This document shows positions 39,737 to 49,075 of a stretch of DNA of 64,000 bases, in pieces. Below the pieces are notes generated by a model. That model was not told where the DNA came from and did no database searches. It saw only the letters and a list, made by a program, of their open reading frames with translations. The stretch is from assembly GCA_008364785.1 (NCBI GenBank), contig VTTJ01000002.1, positions 1-64,000 on the forward strand, read 5' to 3'. The translations under genes were made by a program, and so were the position numbers. Position 1 is the stretch's first letter, and each line of letters begins with the position of its first letter. This DNA comes from Bacillus sp. BGMRC 2118. Lineage in GTDB: Bacteria > Bacillota > Bacilli > Bacillales > SA4.

Positions 39737-40822
39737 ATGGTACCAGCACATCCATTCAGTCTAATGTCCCGAGTGTACCGAGATGTTTTTCCGATTGTTC
39801 ATAAAGAACTTTCCTATTGGAAAAGAAGGGCGGAATTAATTCCGAACGCTGAGTTAAGGACTCAAGCACTTGCTAGTATAAATAGTAAGGCGTTTCATTG
39901 TGAAGGTGGCTCGATACTTGGATTGTTGTCTATATCCAACCTGGAAAGCTGCATTAAGTTTATTGTTGCCTATCAAACAATCAGTGATTATTTAGATAAT
40001 TTATGTGACCGTAGTACTTCACTTGATCCGATTGATTTTGAAGCACTGCACGATTCAATGCCCAATGCGTTAACACTAGATCAAGAGGTATCACATGATT
40101 ATTATCGCTTCAGAGAAGATCGTGATGATGGAGATTATTTAAAAGACTTGGTGTTAACATGCCAAAGTGTATTGTCAGAAGTAAACCATTATCCGTTAAT
40201 AAGAGAAACCATGCTAGAGCTTGCAGATTATTATTGTAAACTCCAAATTCATAAGCATGTGAAGAAAGAGGAAAGAGTAGGCCGCCTTGAAAAGTGGTTT
40301 TCCTCCTATCAACAAGCACTACCCAATATGAAATGGTATGAGTTTTCAGCATGTTCCGGCTCAACACTTGGAATTTTCTGTCTTGTAGCTTATTCGTTTC
40401 AAGAGGAGATGGATGCCACGCATGTGACGAAAATTCGTAACAGTTATTTTCCATACATTCAAGGCTTACATATTTTGCTCGACTATCTAATTGACCAAGA
40501 CGAAGATTTAGCAGGGGGAGACTTAAACTTCTGTAGCTATTACCCAAATGAACAAACGTTACTGGAACGCTTATCACATTTCATTGAAAAAGCTGATATT
40601 CATTTAAAAGGTATTCCACATGAACGATTCCATAAAATGATTAACCGTGGTTTATTAGGTGTTTATTTATCTGATGATAAAGTAAATGAACAACACACCA
40701 TTCGAAAGCTAGCGAAAAAGTTAATCAGACAAGGTGGTTCTATAAGCTATTTCTTCTATTTAAACGGCCGCGCATATCGAAAGTGGAAACATCTAAACCC
40801 AAAAAAGGTAGTAGGAGCATAA
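39737..40822 (+). CDS. ytpB: Tetraprenyl-beta-curcumene synthase YtpB
   Basis: 361 residues of the DUF2600 family of large terpene synthases. Aspartate-rich segments DYLDNLCDRS and LLDYLIDQDEDLAGGD are candidates for magnesium-diphosphate binding. In B. subtilis YtpB cyclises tetraprenyl diphosphate to a C35 sesquarterpene. AAAAGGAGTCGATTCAT precedes the ATG. Its terminator also serves the convergent ytqB. Confidence 0.9.
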   Translation: MVPAHPFSLMSRVYRDVFPIVHKELSYWKRRAELIPNAELRTQALASINSKAFHCEGGSILGLLSISNLESCIKFIVAYQTISDYLDNLCDRSTSLDPIDFEALHDSMPNALTLDQEVSHDYYRFREDRDDGDYLKDLVLTCQSVLSEVNHYPLIRETMLELADYYCKLQIHKHVKKEERVGRLEKWFSSYQQALPNMKWYEFSACSGSTLGIFCLVAYSFQEEMDATHVTKIRNSYFPYIQGLHILLDYLIDQDEDLAGGDLNFCSYYPNEQTLLERLSHFIEKADIHLKGIPHERFHKMINRGLLGVYLSDDKVNEQHTIRKLAKKLIRQGGSISYFFYLNGRAYRKWKHLNPKKVVGA

Positions 40823-40824
40823 AA

Positions 40825-40855
40825 AAGGGACGCTGATTTTATATCAGTGTCCCTT
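40825..40855. terminator. Shared terminator between ytpB and ytqB
   Basis: AAGGGACGCTGAT pairs with ATCAGTGTCCCTT (one G-T pair) with T runs on both sides (ATCTTTTTTC on plus, CTTTTTTATGC on minus). It touches the ytqB stop codon. Confidence 0.88.
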
Positions 40856-41420
40856 ATCTTTTTTCAATTGCGATGATAAATGGAGGATCATTTTGTTGAT
40901 TAACAAATTGATAGCGTAAGACATGTGCCTTCATCTGATCAAGTTGCTCAACAAACGGTAATAACTCGTCCCGTTCAATCGACCCTTCAGGATGACCGTG
41001 ATAAATCACCAGGACTAGAATACCCTCAGGCTTTAACATCTCAACAATTTGTTCAATTGCTGAAATCGTCGTTTCAGGTGTTGTCACAATGGATTTGTCT
41101 CCTCCAGGCAAGTAACCAAGGTTAAAGATTGCACCAGCTACTTGAGTGGAAGGAGGTAGGCATTCCGTAATATGTTCGTGCCCTTGTAAGAACAGGGTCA
41201 CTCTGTCATGAAGTCCTTTTTCATTGAGGCGCTGTGTTGTTTTTTCAATGGCATCAAATTGTATATCAAATCCATATACATGTCCATTCTCACCAACAAG
41301 TTCTGCCAAAAAAGCTGTATCATGGCCGTTCCCTACAGTCGCATCAACAGCAACATCACCAGGTTCTACTGCTTTTTGTAATAGTGTTCGTGCAAAAGGA
41401 AGAATACGCTCTAGCTTCAT
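40854..41420 (-). CDS. ytqB: YtqB, class I methyltransferase (tRNA mnm5s2U methyltransferase MnmM type)
   Basis: 188 residues: motif I DATVGNGHDTAFLAELVG, the acidic residue in YGFDIQFDAI, and FNLGYLPGGDK at motif IV, characteristic of the YtqB group. As I recall, B. subtilis YtqB was assigned as MnmM, which methylates the aminomethyl group at wobble uridine of tRNA. Its ATG overlaps the ytqA stop by 4 bp, and the partner gene ytqA supports that pathway. Confidence 0.88.
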   Translation of the reverse strand: MKLERILPFARTLLQKAVEPGDVAVDATVGNGHDTAFLAELVGENGHVYGFDIQFDAIEKTTQRLNEKGLHDRVTLFLQGHEHITECLPPSTQVAGAIFNLGYLPGGDKSIVTTPETTISAIEQIVEMLKPEGILVLVIYHGHPEGSIERDELLPFVEQLDQMKAHVLRYQFVNQQNDPPFIIAIEKR

Positions 41421-42382
41421 GAGGTAATCATGCTTTCCTTTTTATAATGTTTTCCCTGATAGCTGTCACGACGAATTAATTCAGCCTCAATTGCATTTAA
41501 CACTTCCCACTTATTCAAGCTCCACATCGGACCAATCATTAAATCAGGTGGACCGTCACCCGTAATTCTGTGGATAATCATTTCTGGTGGCAAGATCTCC
41601 AGCTGATCAACAACTAAGTTAATATAATTTTCAAAAGAAAGGAATTCAAGTAACCCTTTTTCATATTGCTTCACCATAGGTGTTCCCTTTAACAAATGAA
41701 GTAAGTGAATCTTTATGCCTTGAACATCAAGTTTCGCTACTTCTCTGGCCGTTTCCATCATCATTTCAGGTGTTTCAAGAGGAAGCCCGTTAATAATGTG
41801 GGACACAATACGAATGTTATGCTTACGAAGCTTTTCTACACCTTCAACATAGGTCTGGTAGTCATGAGCACGGTTAATAAGAAGTGCAGTTCGCTCGTGA
41901 ACTGTTTGCAAGCCAAGTTCAACCCATAAATAGGTGCGCTCATTTAGTTCTGCTAAATACTCCACCACATCATCTGGTAAGCAGTCAGGTCTTGTTGCAA
42001 TCGATAATCCAACTACACCTTCTTCTTTTAGAACAGGTTCGAATGTCTCTCGAAGCACACTTACCGGAGCATGTGTATTGGTGAAAGCCTGAAAATAGGC
42101 AAGATATTTTCCGTTCTTCCATTTTTGATGCATTTTTGCTTTTATATCATGAAATTGTTTTTCAATGGGTTCCGCACGGTTACCAGCAAAGTCACCAGAA
42201 CCAGCTGCACTACAAAATGTGCAACCACCATGTGCCACAGTACCGTCACGGTTCGGACAATCAAAGCCTGCATCTAGTGCAATCTTGAACACCTTATGTC
42301 CAAACGTTTGACGTAAGTGGTAATTCCAAGAATGGTAACGCTTTTGATCATCTGCATATGGAAATGGATTTAGTTTATTCAT
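41417..42382 (-). CDS. ytqA: YtqA, radical SAM protein (TIGR01212; tRNA wobble-uridine modification)
   Basis: 321 residues. The cluster motif is the spaced form CPNRDGTVAHGGCTFC (C-x12-C-x2-C), typical of this group. AFTNTHAPV, GLSIATRPDCL and WVELGLQTVHERT follow the radical SAM barrel order. Recent work, as I recall, places YtqA upstream of YtqB in a cmnm5U to mnm5U branch. The ATG after AGAGGTGTTTAC was chosen. Translationally coupled to ytqB by a 4-bp overlap. Confidence 0.88.
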   Translation of the reverse strand: MNKLNPFPYADDQKRYHSWNYHLRQTFGHKVFKIALDAGFDCPNRDGTVAHGGCTFCSAAGSGDFAGNRAEPIEKQFHDIKAKMHQKWKNGKYLAYFQAFTNTHAPVSVLRETFEPVLKEEGVVGLSIATRPDCLPDDVVEYLAELNERTYLWVELGLQTVHERTALLINRAHDYQTYVEGVEKLRKHNIRIVSHIINGLPLETPEMMMETAREVAKLDVQGIKIHLLHLLKGTPMVKQYEKGLLEFLSFENYINLVVDQLEILPPEMIIHRITGDGPPDLMIGPMWSLNKWEVLNAIEAELIRRDSYQGKHYKKESMITS

Positions 42383-42616
42383 GTAAACACCTCTTTCAAG
42401 TGTGGTGCCGGACAACCATGTTTAATTTATTTCTTCACGTCCAAGCATACTCATAATTAGCATTGTAGCATGTAAATGCCGTTAAACCAACACATATGAA
42501 TGAGGGAAAAACTGCCTTTGCTATATCGGTGATAGGAACAAACGTCGTTGTATAAACTATTGTTGAGATGAAGAAATGCTTCATCCAGCATACGCCCTTT
42601 GAGGAGGTAATTTGCC

Positions 42617-42883
42617 ATGGCAACACGTCAATCAGTTGAGGAATATATACAAATGGCCGAAGACGCCATCAAATATGCAGAAGAACAGTTCACCGAAGCT
42701 AAAAAACAAGAACACTATAACCAAGAAGAGTACACGCAAGCTCAACAGCGCCTCGAAGCTGCCATTACCGAGCTAGGTAAACTTGCACACAGTGGGAACC
42801 CACAGCAAAAAGAACAAATTGACCGTATGAGAATGCAAATCCAGCGTGTCTCAAATGAAATGACTATCTATCCACACCATTAA
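42617..42883 (+). CDS. ytzC: DUF2524 protein YtzC
   Basis: 88 residues, entirely helical with coiled-coil periodicity (YIQMAEDAIKYAEEQFTEAK, then QRLEAAITELGKLA). It matches the DUF2524 family seen in B. subtilis YtzC; function unknown. Strong ribosome binding site TGAGGAGGTAATTTGCC. A 38-residue ORF follows 19 bp later and may be cotranscribed. Confidence 0.82.
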   Translation: MATRQSVEEYIQMAEDAIKYAEEQFTEAKKQEHYNQEEYTQAQQRLEAAITELGKLAHSGNPQQKEQIDRMRMQIQRVSNEMTIYPHH

Positions 42884-42902
42884 ATCTTGGAGGACACATG
42901 CG

Positions 42903-43019
42903 ATGAAAAAACCATCTAACGCTGAGCACAACATTCAAAACTTGTCTTATGACCCAGTACAAGAGGTCAAAAAGAAAAACGCCAAGCGAGCACAACCAGA
43001 TCTTACGCCGAATAAGTAG
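42903..43019 (+). CDS. Small basic protein, 38 residues
   Basis: TTGGAGGACACATGCG precedes an ATG opening a hydrophilic, lysine- and asparagine-rich frame (KKPSNAEHNIQNLSYDPV, then KKKNAKRAQPDL). The ribosome binding site is strong and a terminator follows the stop by 7 bp, so it is probably real. The size and composition recall small spore-associated proteins, but no family was recognised. Confidence 0.6.
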   Translation: MKKPSNAEHNIQNLSYDPVQEVKKKNAKRAQPDLTPNK

Positions 43020-43025
43020 TGAGTA

Positions 43026-43055
43026 GGGCCCCCGTTGAGTACGGGGGCCTTCGTT
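43026..43055 (+). terminator. Terminator of the ytzC transcript
   Basis: GGCCCCCGT-TGAGT-ACGGGGGCC is a perfect 9-bp GC stem followed by TTCGTTATTT. Confidence 0.88.
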
Positions 43056-43070
43056 ATTTACAGTAAATGG

Positions 43071-43175
43071 ATGAAGACTCATAAATGGCGATAAGGACTC
43101 ATAAATTGTGGGTTAAGACTCTTAAATGCCAGACAAGGACTCAATTATTTTTGGTAAAGGCTCATATACATTGAT
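43071..43175 (+). repeat. Upstream phased array: five GACTCATAAAT-type units, period 20-21 bp
   Basis: Cores begin at 43076 (GACTCATAAAT), 43096 (GACTCATAAAT), 43117 (GACTCTTAAAT), 43138 (GACTCAATTAT) and 43159 (GGCTCATATAC). Most are preceded by AAG. Spacing is 20, 21, 21 and 21 bp; intervening bases are not conserved. The units decay toward the NERD-domain gene, which starts 60 bp after the last core. Confidence 0.88.
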
Positions 43176-43228
43176 GGAGGATTTTCCAACACAGTGTAGA
43201 ATTACTTTTTATGAAAGGAGTGTTGCAA

Positions 43229-44224
43229 TTGATTGTAAAAGAGATAAAAATTCCAAAAAAACTAGTAAAACTTGAAGCTCTTTTGAGACGTTTACCAGAA
43301 AATCATGTTAAAAGGTCACAAATTGAAGATGAACTAGGAAAAATTAGGGCGGGATATTCGGGTGAACAGTCTCTACAGTATTATTTTGATTACCTCCCAA
43401 AGAAAGAGTACTCCATTCTTCATAACCTCAGATTATTTGATGGATCACATTACTTCCAAATTGATTTCCTGTTGCTCTCAAAAAAATTCATTCTGATTCT
43501 TGAAGTGAAGAATATGAAAGGTACGTTGTTCTTCGATCATACATTTAACCAACTTATTCGTACTCATAATGGGAAAGAAGAGGGATTTCAGGATCCTATG
43601 GTACAGGTGAGTTCACACCAAGTTAAACTAAGGAAATGGTTAAAAACTAATAAGTTCTCCGATATCCCCATCGAATATCTAGTTGTTGTCACAAATCCCA
43701 ATACCATTATTAAAACGAACCCCAATCATCAAAAAGCCATATACAGAGTAACACGAAGTAGCAATTTACTAGCAAAAGTAGAACAACTGGAAAATCAATA
43801 TAAAGATGAAAGGTTATCCTTAAAGGAAATAAAAAAGTTAACGGCACAATTATTGAAACAAGATACTCCTCTGGAACAACAAGTGATTGAACAATATAGA
43901 ATTAACCTCTCTGAAATCTATACCGGTGTGGGATGCCCCAAATGTGGAAAGTATGCCATGCAACGCCAAAATCGATCATGGTTTTGTTCTACGTGTTTAC
44001 ATTGGGCAAAGAATGCTCATTTAGTGGCTTTACAAGATTATGTTCTACTGATAGGAACTATAGTTACAAACAGAGCTATTAGGGAATTTCTCCACCTACC
44101 CACACGGTTTGTTGCCAATAAACTGCTTCTCTCATTAAATCTACACTCAACAGGGATTAAAAAAGGGAAAGTTTATACACTTCCTGATCTTGATATTTTA
44201 CAAAAATTGGGTGAAAACTCATAA
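43229..44224 (+). CDS. NERD (nuclease-related) domain protein with C-terminal zinc ribbon
   Basis: 331 residues. The start (MIVKEIKIPKKLVKLEALL) is followed by a NERD domain of about 110 residues with candidate PD-(D/E)xK-like residues: Glu in YSGEQSL, Asp in YFQIDFLLL and EVK in ILILEVKNMKG. A middle helical region leads to a zinc ribbon CPKCGKYAMQRQNRSWFCST-C and a C-terminal helical region. NERD proteins are suspected nucleases or DNA-processing factors; none of the helicase or kinase fusions seen elsewhere is present. TTG start, 8 bases from AAGGAG. Both sides carry phased direct repeats; the stop codon lies inside one. Confidence 0.85.
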   Translation: MIVKEIKIPKKLVKLEALLRRLPENHVKRSQIEDELGKIRAGYSGEQSLQYYFDYLPKKEYSILHNLRLFDGSHYFQIDFLLLSKKFILILEVKNMKGTLFFDHTFNQLIRTHNGKEEGFQDPMVQVSSHQVKLRKWLKTNKFSDIPIEYLVVVTNPNTIIKTNPNHQKAIYRVTRSSNLLAKVEQLENQYKDERLSLKEIKKLTAQLLKQDTPLEQQVIEQYRINLSEIYTGVGCPKCGKYAMQRQNRSWFCSTCLHWAKNAHLVALQDYVLLIGTIVTNRAIREFLHLPTRFVANKLLLSLNLHSTGIKKGKVYTLPDLDILQKLGENS

Positions 44225-44310
44225 ATTTATAGATAGGCTCATAAAATTCAAGTTGTGGCTCTTAAATAAAAATAAAGACTCTTAAGATTAAACTTAGCCT
44301 CATAAATGTA
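44213..44310 (+). repeat. Downstream phased array: five GACTCATAAAT-type units, period 20-21 bp
   Basis: Cores begin at 44216 (AACTCATAAAT, containing the NERD gene stop TAA), 44236 (GGCTCATAAAA), 44257 (GGCTCTTAAAT), 44277 (GACTCTTAAGA) and 44297 (GCCTCATAAAT). Spacing is 20, 21, 20 and 20 bp. Orientation is the same as the upstream array. Confidence 0.88.
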
Positions 44311-44418
44311 AAAATCCGCATAGATCCCTATTACACATTTCCCTCTATCTTCTTATTGCTACCCCACCAAAAAAGGAATACAATGTACGATGGGAATCAA
44401 CTTAAGAGGAGGTACAGA

Positions 44419-45600
44419 ATGCCGAAAAAACTGTGGCTATTATTGATCGGAATGGTTATAAATGTGACGGGATCTTCGTTTTTATGGCCACTGAATGCAA
44501 TTTATATTCATGATGTGCTGGGGAAATCGATGACGATGGCTGGAATTGTGCTCATGCTAAACTCTGCAGCCGGAGTAGTAGGGAATTTACTTGGGGGATA
44601 TTTATTTGACCGTGTAGGTGGATATCGTTCTATTATTATAGGATTGTCAACATCAGTTATTTCGGCACTAGGACTAGTATGGAATAATGATTGGCCATAT
44701 TATGTTATCTTTTTATTCTTAATTGGATTTGGATCAGGAATGATTTTCCCGTCAATGTATGCGATGGCAGGGTCTGTTTGGCCAGATGGTGGGAGAAAGC
44801 CCTTTAATGCAATGTACGTTGCGCAAAATATTGGGGTAGCAGCAGGTGCAGCTTTAGGTGGTGTAGTAGCGACCGTTTCGTTCCAGCTTACGTTCGTGGC
44901 AAATGCCTGTATGTTTGTTATCTTCTTGCTATTAGCAGTCTTTACCTATCATCGTATTAACGTTGCTAATGTAAAGTCGAGCGGATCGGTAAAAGTAAGT
45001 GGCATTCAAGACAAATCGCGCTTTACAGCCTTGCTCGTTTTATGTTCAGGTTACTTGATGACATGGATTGCATACGTTCAATGGCAAGCAAACATTGGGC
45101 CTCATACACAAACGTTAGGCGTATCCCTAAATCAGTACAGCCTACTATGGACTATTAATGGGGCACTTATCGTGTTTGCACAACCACTTATCTCGACAGT
45201 TGTGAAATATGCAGCGAAAACACTGAAATCACAAATTATTTTAGGTAGTTTGATTTTTATCGTATCTTTTATTGTCGTTTCAAATGCGACTCAGTTTTCC
45301 GGATTTGTTGTGGCGATGGTTATCTTAACGTTTGGTGAAATGCTTGTATGGCCAGCGGTTCCGACCATAGCGAATGATCTCGCACCTAAGGGTCGAGAAG
45401 GCTTCTACCAAGGTGTTGTAAACAGTGCAGCAACTGGGGGGAGAATGCTAGGACCTGTTATTGGTGGAGTCATGGTAGATATGTATGACATTAATGCTCT
45501 TTATGTGTTATTAATTGGTGTTCTGTTTCTTTCAATTGTGACTACATTCCTATATGATCGAAAAATAAAAACAAAAGAATCCAAGGCTATTGCTGTTTAA
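44419..45600 (+). CDS. yttB: MFS transporter YttB-like
   Basis: 393 residues with about twelve membrane helices. The MFS loop 2-3 motif appears as GNLLGGYLFDRVGGYRSII; the second half has TFGEMLVWPAVPTIANDLAP, a feature of Bacillus drug-exporter-like MFS proteins. B. subtilis YttB lies next to leuS, as here. Substrate unknown, probably an efflux protein. The ATG at 44419 follows TAAGAGGAGGTACAGA; the longer frame has no ribosome binding site. Confidence 0.85.
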   Translation: MPKKLWLLLIGMVINVTGSSFLWPLNAIYIHDVLGKSMTMAGIVLMLNSAAGVVGNLLGGYLFDRVGGYRSIIIGLSTSVISALGLVWNNDWPYYVIFLFLIGFGSGMIFPSMYAMAGSVWPDGGRKPFNAMYVAQNIGVAAGAALGGVVATVSFQLTFVANACMFVIFLLLAVFTYHRINVANVKSSGSVKVSGIQDKSRFTALLVLCSGYLMTWIAYVQWQANIGPHTQTLGVSLNQYSLLWTINGALIVFAQPLISTVVKYAAKTLKSQIILGSLIFIVSFIVVSNATQFSGFVVAMVILTFGEMLVWPAVPTIANDLAPKGREGFYQGVVNSAATGGRMLGPVIGGVMVDMYDINALYVLLIGVLFLSIVTTFLYDRKIKTKESKAIAV

Positions 45601-45684
45601 AACTAGAAAATTTGAAAATACTTTAAATATAGGCTTGAAGTTTTAATCAACTTTATTTAAAATACAAATCAATACAATATGTAA

Positions 45685-45932
45685 CGAACAGTGCGAAGGA
45701 ATAGTATCGATTGAACTAGGTCCAGAGAGTTGACGGGTGGTGCAAGTCAATCCAAACGCGATCGAGAACTCACCTTCAAGGTTTCAACGGTGAACGGCAT
45801 GTGCTAAGTAATTGTTGACGTGATATCTGCGTTAAAGAGTCAAGTGAATGCTATTCGTAGCATTAATTTGGGTGGTACCGCGGGAATATTAACTCTCGTC
45901 CCTATTATTGTAGGGGCGGGGGTTTTTTTATT
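45685..45932 (+). ncRNA. Leucine T-box riboswitch upstream of leuS
   Basis: The conserved T-box bulge segment TGGGTGGTACCGCGG lies at 45869-45883. Stem I contains the GAACTCACC specifier region with the leucine codon CTC at 45769-45771. The leader ends in CTCGTCCCTA/TAGGGGCGGG plus a T run (about 45893-45930), the terminator that competes with the antiterminator. Uncharged tRNA-Leu should allow readthrough into leuS. Confidence 0.94.
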
Positions 45933-45993
45933 TTTACATAAACCTGTTCGCCCCATAACCAAATATTTGAAGAAACAAAGGAGGAAGTTTCAT

Positions 45994-48408
45994 ATGTCAT
46001 TCGATCATCAAAGCATAGAAAAGAAATGGCAAAATCATTGGGAAACCAACCACACGTTTAAAACACAGGAAGAAAAAGGTAGACCTAAGTTTTACGCACT
46101 CGATATGTTTCCATATCCATCAGGTGCTGGACTTCATGTGGGACACCCAGAAGGTTATACAGCAACAGATATCGTTTCTCGTATGAAGCGTATGCAAGGC
46201 TATAATGTACTACATCCAATGGGATGGGATGCATTCGGCTTGCCTGCAGAGCAATATGCGCTTGATACAGGGAATGACCCAGCTGAATTTACTGAGCAAA
46301 ATATCAACACATTCCGTCGTCAAATTAAAGAGCTTGGTTTCTCTTACGACTGGGATCGCGAAGTAAACACGACAGATCCTAACTATTACAAGTGGACGCA
46401 ATGGATTTTCTTAAAGCTATATGAAAAAGGACTTGCGTATATTGATGAGATTCCAGTTAACTGGTGCCCCGCATTAGGTACAGTTCTTGCAAACGAAGAA
46501 GTCATTGATGGGAAGTCAGAGCGTGGCGGACATCCCGTTGAACGTCGTCCGATGAAGCAATGGATGCTAAAAATTACAGCTTATGCAGATCGTCTATTAG
46601 AGGATCTTGAAGAGCTTGATTGGCCGGAAAGCTTGAAAGATATGCAACGCAACTGGATTGGACGTTCTGAAGGGGCGCACGTTCATTTCACAATCGATGG
46701 CCATAATGAAGGATTTACTGTATTTACAACAAGACCTGATACACTTTTTGGTGCTACGTATGCAGTACTTGCTCCTGAACACCCACTTGTAGAGAGCATT
46801 ACAACAGCTGAGCAAAAGGATGCTGTTCAAGACTACATTGATAAAATTAAGAGCAAGAGTGATCTAGAACGTACGGAGCTTTCAAAGGAAAAGACAGGTG
46901 CTTTTACAGGTGCTTATGCAATCAATCCAATTAACGGTGAAAAAATGCCAATCTGGATTGCAGATTATGTCCTAATGACATATGGAACGGGTGCAATCAT
47001 GGCAGTTCCAGCTCATGACGAGCGTGATTATGAGTTTGCTCAAAAGTTTGATCTGTCAATTAAAGAAGTTGTAGCTGGTGGGGATGTAACGAAGGAAGCC
47101 TACACAGGTGACGGTGAACACGTAAACTCAGATTTCCTAAATGGTATGAATAAAGAGGAAGGTATTGCTTCTGCAATAAAATGGCTAGAAGAAAACAGCA
47201 AAGGTGAGAAGAAGGTTTCCTATCGTCTACGTGACTGGTTGTTCAGCCGTCAACGTTACTGGGGTGAACCAATTCCGATTATTCACTGGGAAGATGGCAC
47301 TTCCACTGCTATTTCTGAATCGGAGCTTCCACTCGTCCTTCCAAAAACAAAGGAAATCCGTCCATCGGGTACGGGTGAATCACCACTTGCGGCTATTGAA
47401 GAATGGGTAAATGTTGTTGATCCAGTAACAGGTAAGAAGGGTCGCCGCGAGACAAATACAATGCCTCAGTGGGGTGGTAGCTGCTGGTACTACCTACGCT
47501 ACATTGATCCACATAACAATGAGCAATTGGCAGATCCAGAAAAGCTAAAACAATGGTTGCCGGTTGATATATACATTGGTGGAGCAGAACACGCTGTTCT
47601 TCACTTATTGTATGCTCGTTTCTGGCACAAATTCTTGTACGATATCGGGGTAGTTCCAACGAAGGAGCCATTCCAACGATTATTCAACCAAGGTATGATT
47701 CTTGGTGAAAATAACGAAAAGATGAGTAAATCTAAGGGGAATGTCGTAAATCCTGATGATATCGTAAGAAGCCATGGTGCAGATACACTACGTCTTTACG
47801 AAATGTTTATGGGACCACTTGAAGCATCAATTGCATGGTCTGAAAAAGGACTTGATGGTTCTCGTCGCTTCCTAGACCGTGTATGGAGGCTGTTTGTGGA
47901 AGAAAATGGAGAGCTAAGTCCTAAAATTGTGGATAGTTCTAGCCAAGCACTAGACAAAGTGTACAATCAAACTGTGAAAAAGGTTACAGAAGATTATGAA
48001 GGACTTCGCTTTAACACAGCTATTTCTCAAATGATGGTATTCATCAATGATGCATACAAAGCAACTGAGCTTCCAAAAAAATATGTAGAAGGCTTTGTGA
48101 AACTACTTTCTCCAGTAGCCCCACACCTTGCTGAGGAGCTTTGGGAAAAGCTAGGACATTCCGGAACCATTTCATATGAAGCTTGGCCGACATTCGATGA
48201 GTCAAAGCTCGTTGAAGATGAAGTAGAAATTGTTGTTCAGGTAAATGGCAAAGTGAAGGCGAAACTAAAAGTTCCGGCAACTGCAACAAAAGAAGAGATG
48301 GAACAGATCGCTCTATCGGATGATACAGTGAAAGAACAGATAGACGGGAAAACAGTACGAAAAATAATTGCTGTTCCTGGAAAACTTGTAAATATTGTGG
48401 CAAACTAA
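45994..48408 (+). CDS. leuS: Leucyl-tRNA synthetase
   Basis: 804-residue class I synthetase. The HIGH motif is HVGH in [20 protein letters not shown] is in [17 protein letters not shown], and the editing insertion (CP1) contains [20 protein letters not shown] and [16 protein letters not shown]. It charges tRNA-Leu and edits mischarged products. AAAGGAGGAAGTTTCAT precedes the ATG; the longer open frame runs back through the T-box leader and is not coding. Controlled by the leucine T-box. Confidence 0.98.
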   Translation: MSFDHQSIEKKWQNHWETNHTFKTQEEKGRPKFYALDMFPYPSGAGLHVGHPEGYTATDIVSRMKRMQGYNVLHPMGWDAFGLPAEQYALDTGNDPAEFTEQNINTFRRQIKELGFSYDWDREVNTTDPNYYKWTQWIFLKLYEKGLAYIDEIPVNWCPALGTVLANEEVIDGKSERGGHPVERRPMKQWMLKITAYADRLLEDLEELDWPESLKDMQRNWIGRSEGAHVHFTIDGHNEGFTVFTTRPDTLFGATYAVLAPEHPLVESITTAEQKDAVQDYIDKIKSKSDLERTELSKEKTGAFTGAYAINPINGEKMPIWIADYVLMTYGTGAIMAVPAHDERDYEFAQKFDLSIKEVVAGGDVTKEAYTGDGEHVNSDFLNGMNKEEGIASAIKWLEENSKGEKKVSYRLRDWLFSRQRYWGEPIPIIHWEDGTSTAISESELPLVLPKTKEIRPSGTGESPLAAIEEWVNVVDPVTGKKGRRETNTMPQWGGSCWYYLRYIDPHNNEQLADPEKLKQWLPVDIYIGGAEHAVLHLLYARFWHKFLYDIGVVPTKEPFQRLFNQGMILGENNEKMSKSKGNVVNPDDIVRSHGADTLRLYEMFMGPLEASIAWSEKGLDGSRRFLDRVWRLFVEENGELSPKIVDSSSQALDKVYNQTVKKVTEDYEGLRFNTAISQMMVFINDAYKATELPKKYVEGFVKLLSPVAPHLAEELWEKLGHSGTISYEAWPTFDESKLVEDEVEIVVQVNGKVKAKLKVPATATKEEMEQIALSDDTVKEQIDGKTVRKIIAVPGKLVNIVAN

Positions 48409-48410
48409 TG

Positions 48411-48436
48411 GAAGAGGCTTTATGCCTCTTCTTTTT
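48411..48436 (+). terminator. Terminator of leuS
   Basis: GAAGAGGC-TTTAT-GCCTCTTC is a perfect 8-bp stem followed by TTTTTC. Confidence 0.88.
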
Positions 48437-48523
48437 CATCAAGGCTCTTTTCGGTTAGAGTTAGTGTATTGGTAAAAATAATGCCTTTTATGATCAAAAT
48501 GAAAATGAAAATGAGGGAGTACC

Positions 48524-49063
48524 ATGCTTCAATTTGGCCCTTTTATAACAGAAAAAGAAAAAGGAAAACTAATCCCAATAATTCAACAATTAGTCGATAT
48601 GATTCCTCATCATGTACAAGGGAACATACACATTAAGGATGAATACACCATTATAAAAGCATTTGGCGAAGACTTGTCGTATGAGTATGGTAATCAGAGG
48701 GAATGTATACTGGAACTGCAAAGTACAGAAAGTGTTCCTCTACTAGTTGCTTATAATGATGAAGATCTCTTTCTTGTATGGGATATAGTATTCGGTGAAA
48801 CCCTACCTGTCATTGCCAAAGAACAAGGCATTTCAATATACGAATTTAAAGATGAATTAGTTCAATCATTACAAGCAATGCTAAAAAAAGGATGGTATTT
48901 GCCTAATGTTGATTTGCACCACGTAGTTTGGTGTGAGGATTGTAATGCTTTATTTATCGTGGACTATGCAGGTTGTGAACGAGTACATGGCAGGACATTT
49001 GAGGAGTATAATCAAGAGATGCTGGCTAGGATAAACCTGTTATTTCAACAATATGAACAGTAA
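48524..49063 (+). CDS. Unrecognised soluble protein, 179 residues
   Basis: A soluble, acidic protein without signal peptide or membrane segments; cysteines cluster as VVWCEDCNALFIVDYAGCER near the C-terminus, which might bind a metal. No family recognised. It starts after TGAGGGAGTACC and ends 12 bp before ytwF, so the two are probably cotranscribed. Confidence 0.6.
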   Translation: MLQFGPFITEKEKGKLIPIIQQLVDMIPHHVQGNIHIKDEYTIIKAFGEDLSYEYGNQRECILELQSTESVPLLVAYNDEDLFLVWDIVFGETLPVIAKEQGISIYEFKDELVQSLQAMLKKGWYLPNVDLHHVVWCEDCNALFIVDYAGCERVHGRTFEEYNQEMLARINLLFQQYEQ

Positions 49064-49075
49064 AGGGAGAGAAAA

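Noticed and set aside
43071..44310. A CRISPR array around the NERD gene
   Set aside because: The conserved core is only about 11 bases, the intervals are about 10 bases, units are degenerate and no cas genes are present.
45820..45993. N-terminal extension of leuS by 58 codons
   Set aside because: The extension translates the T-box antiterminator and terminator; the ATG at 45994 has a strong AAAGGAGG site and the canonical start.
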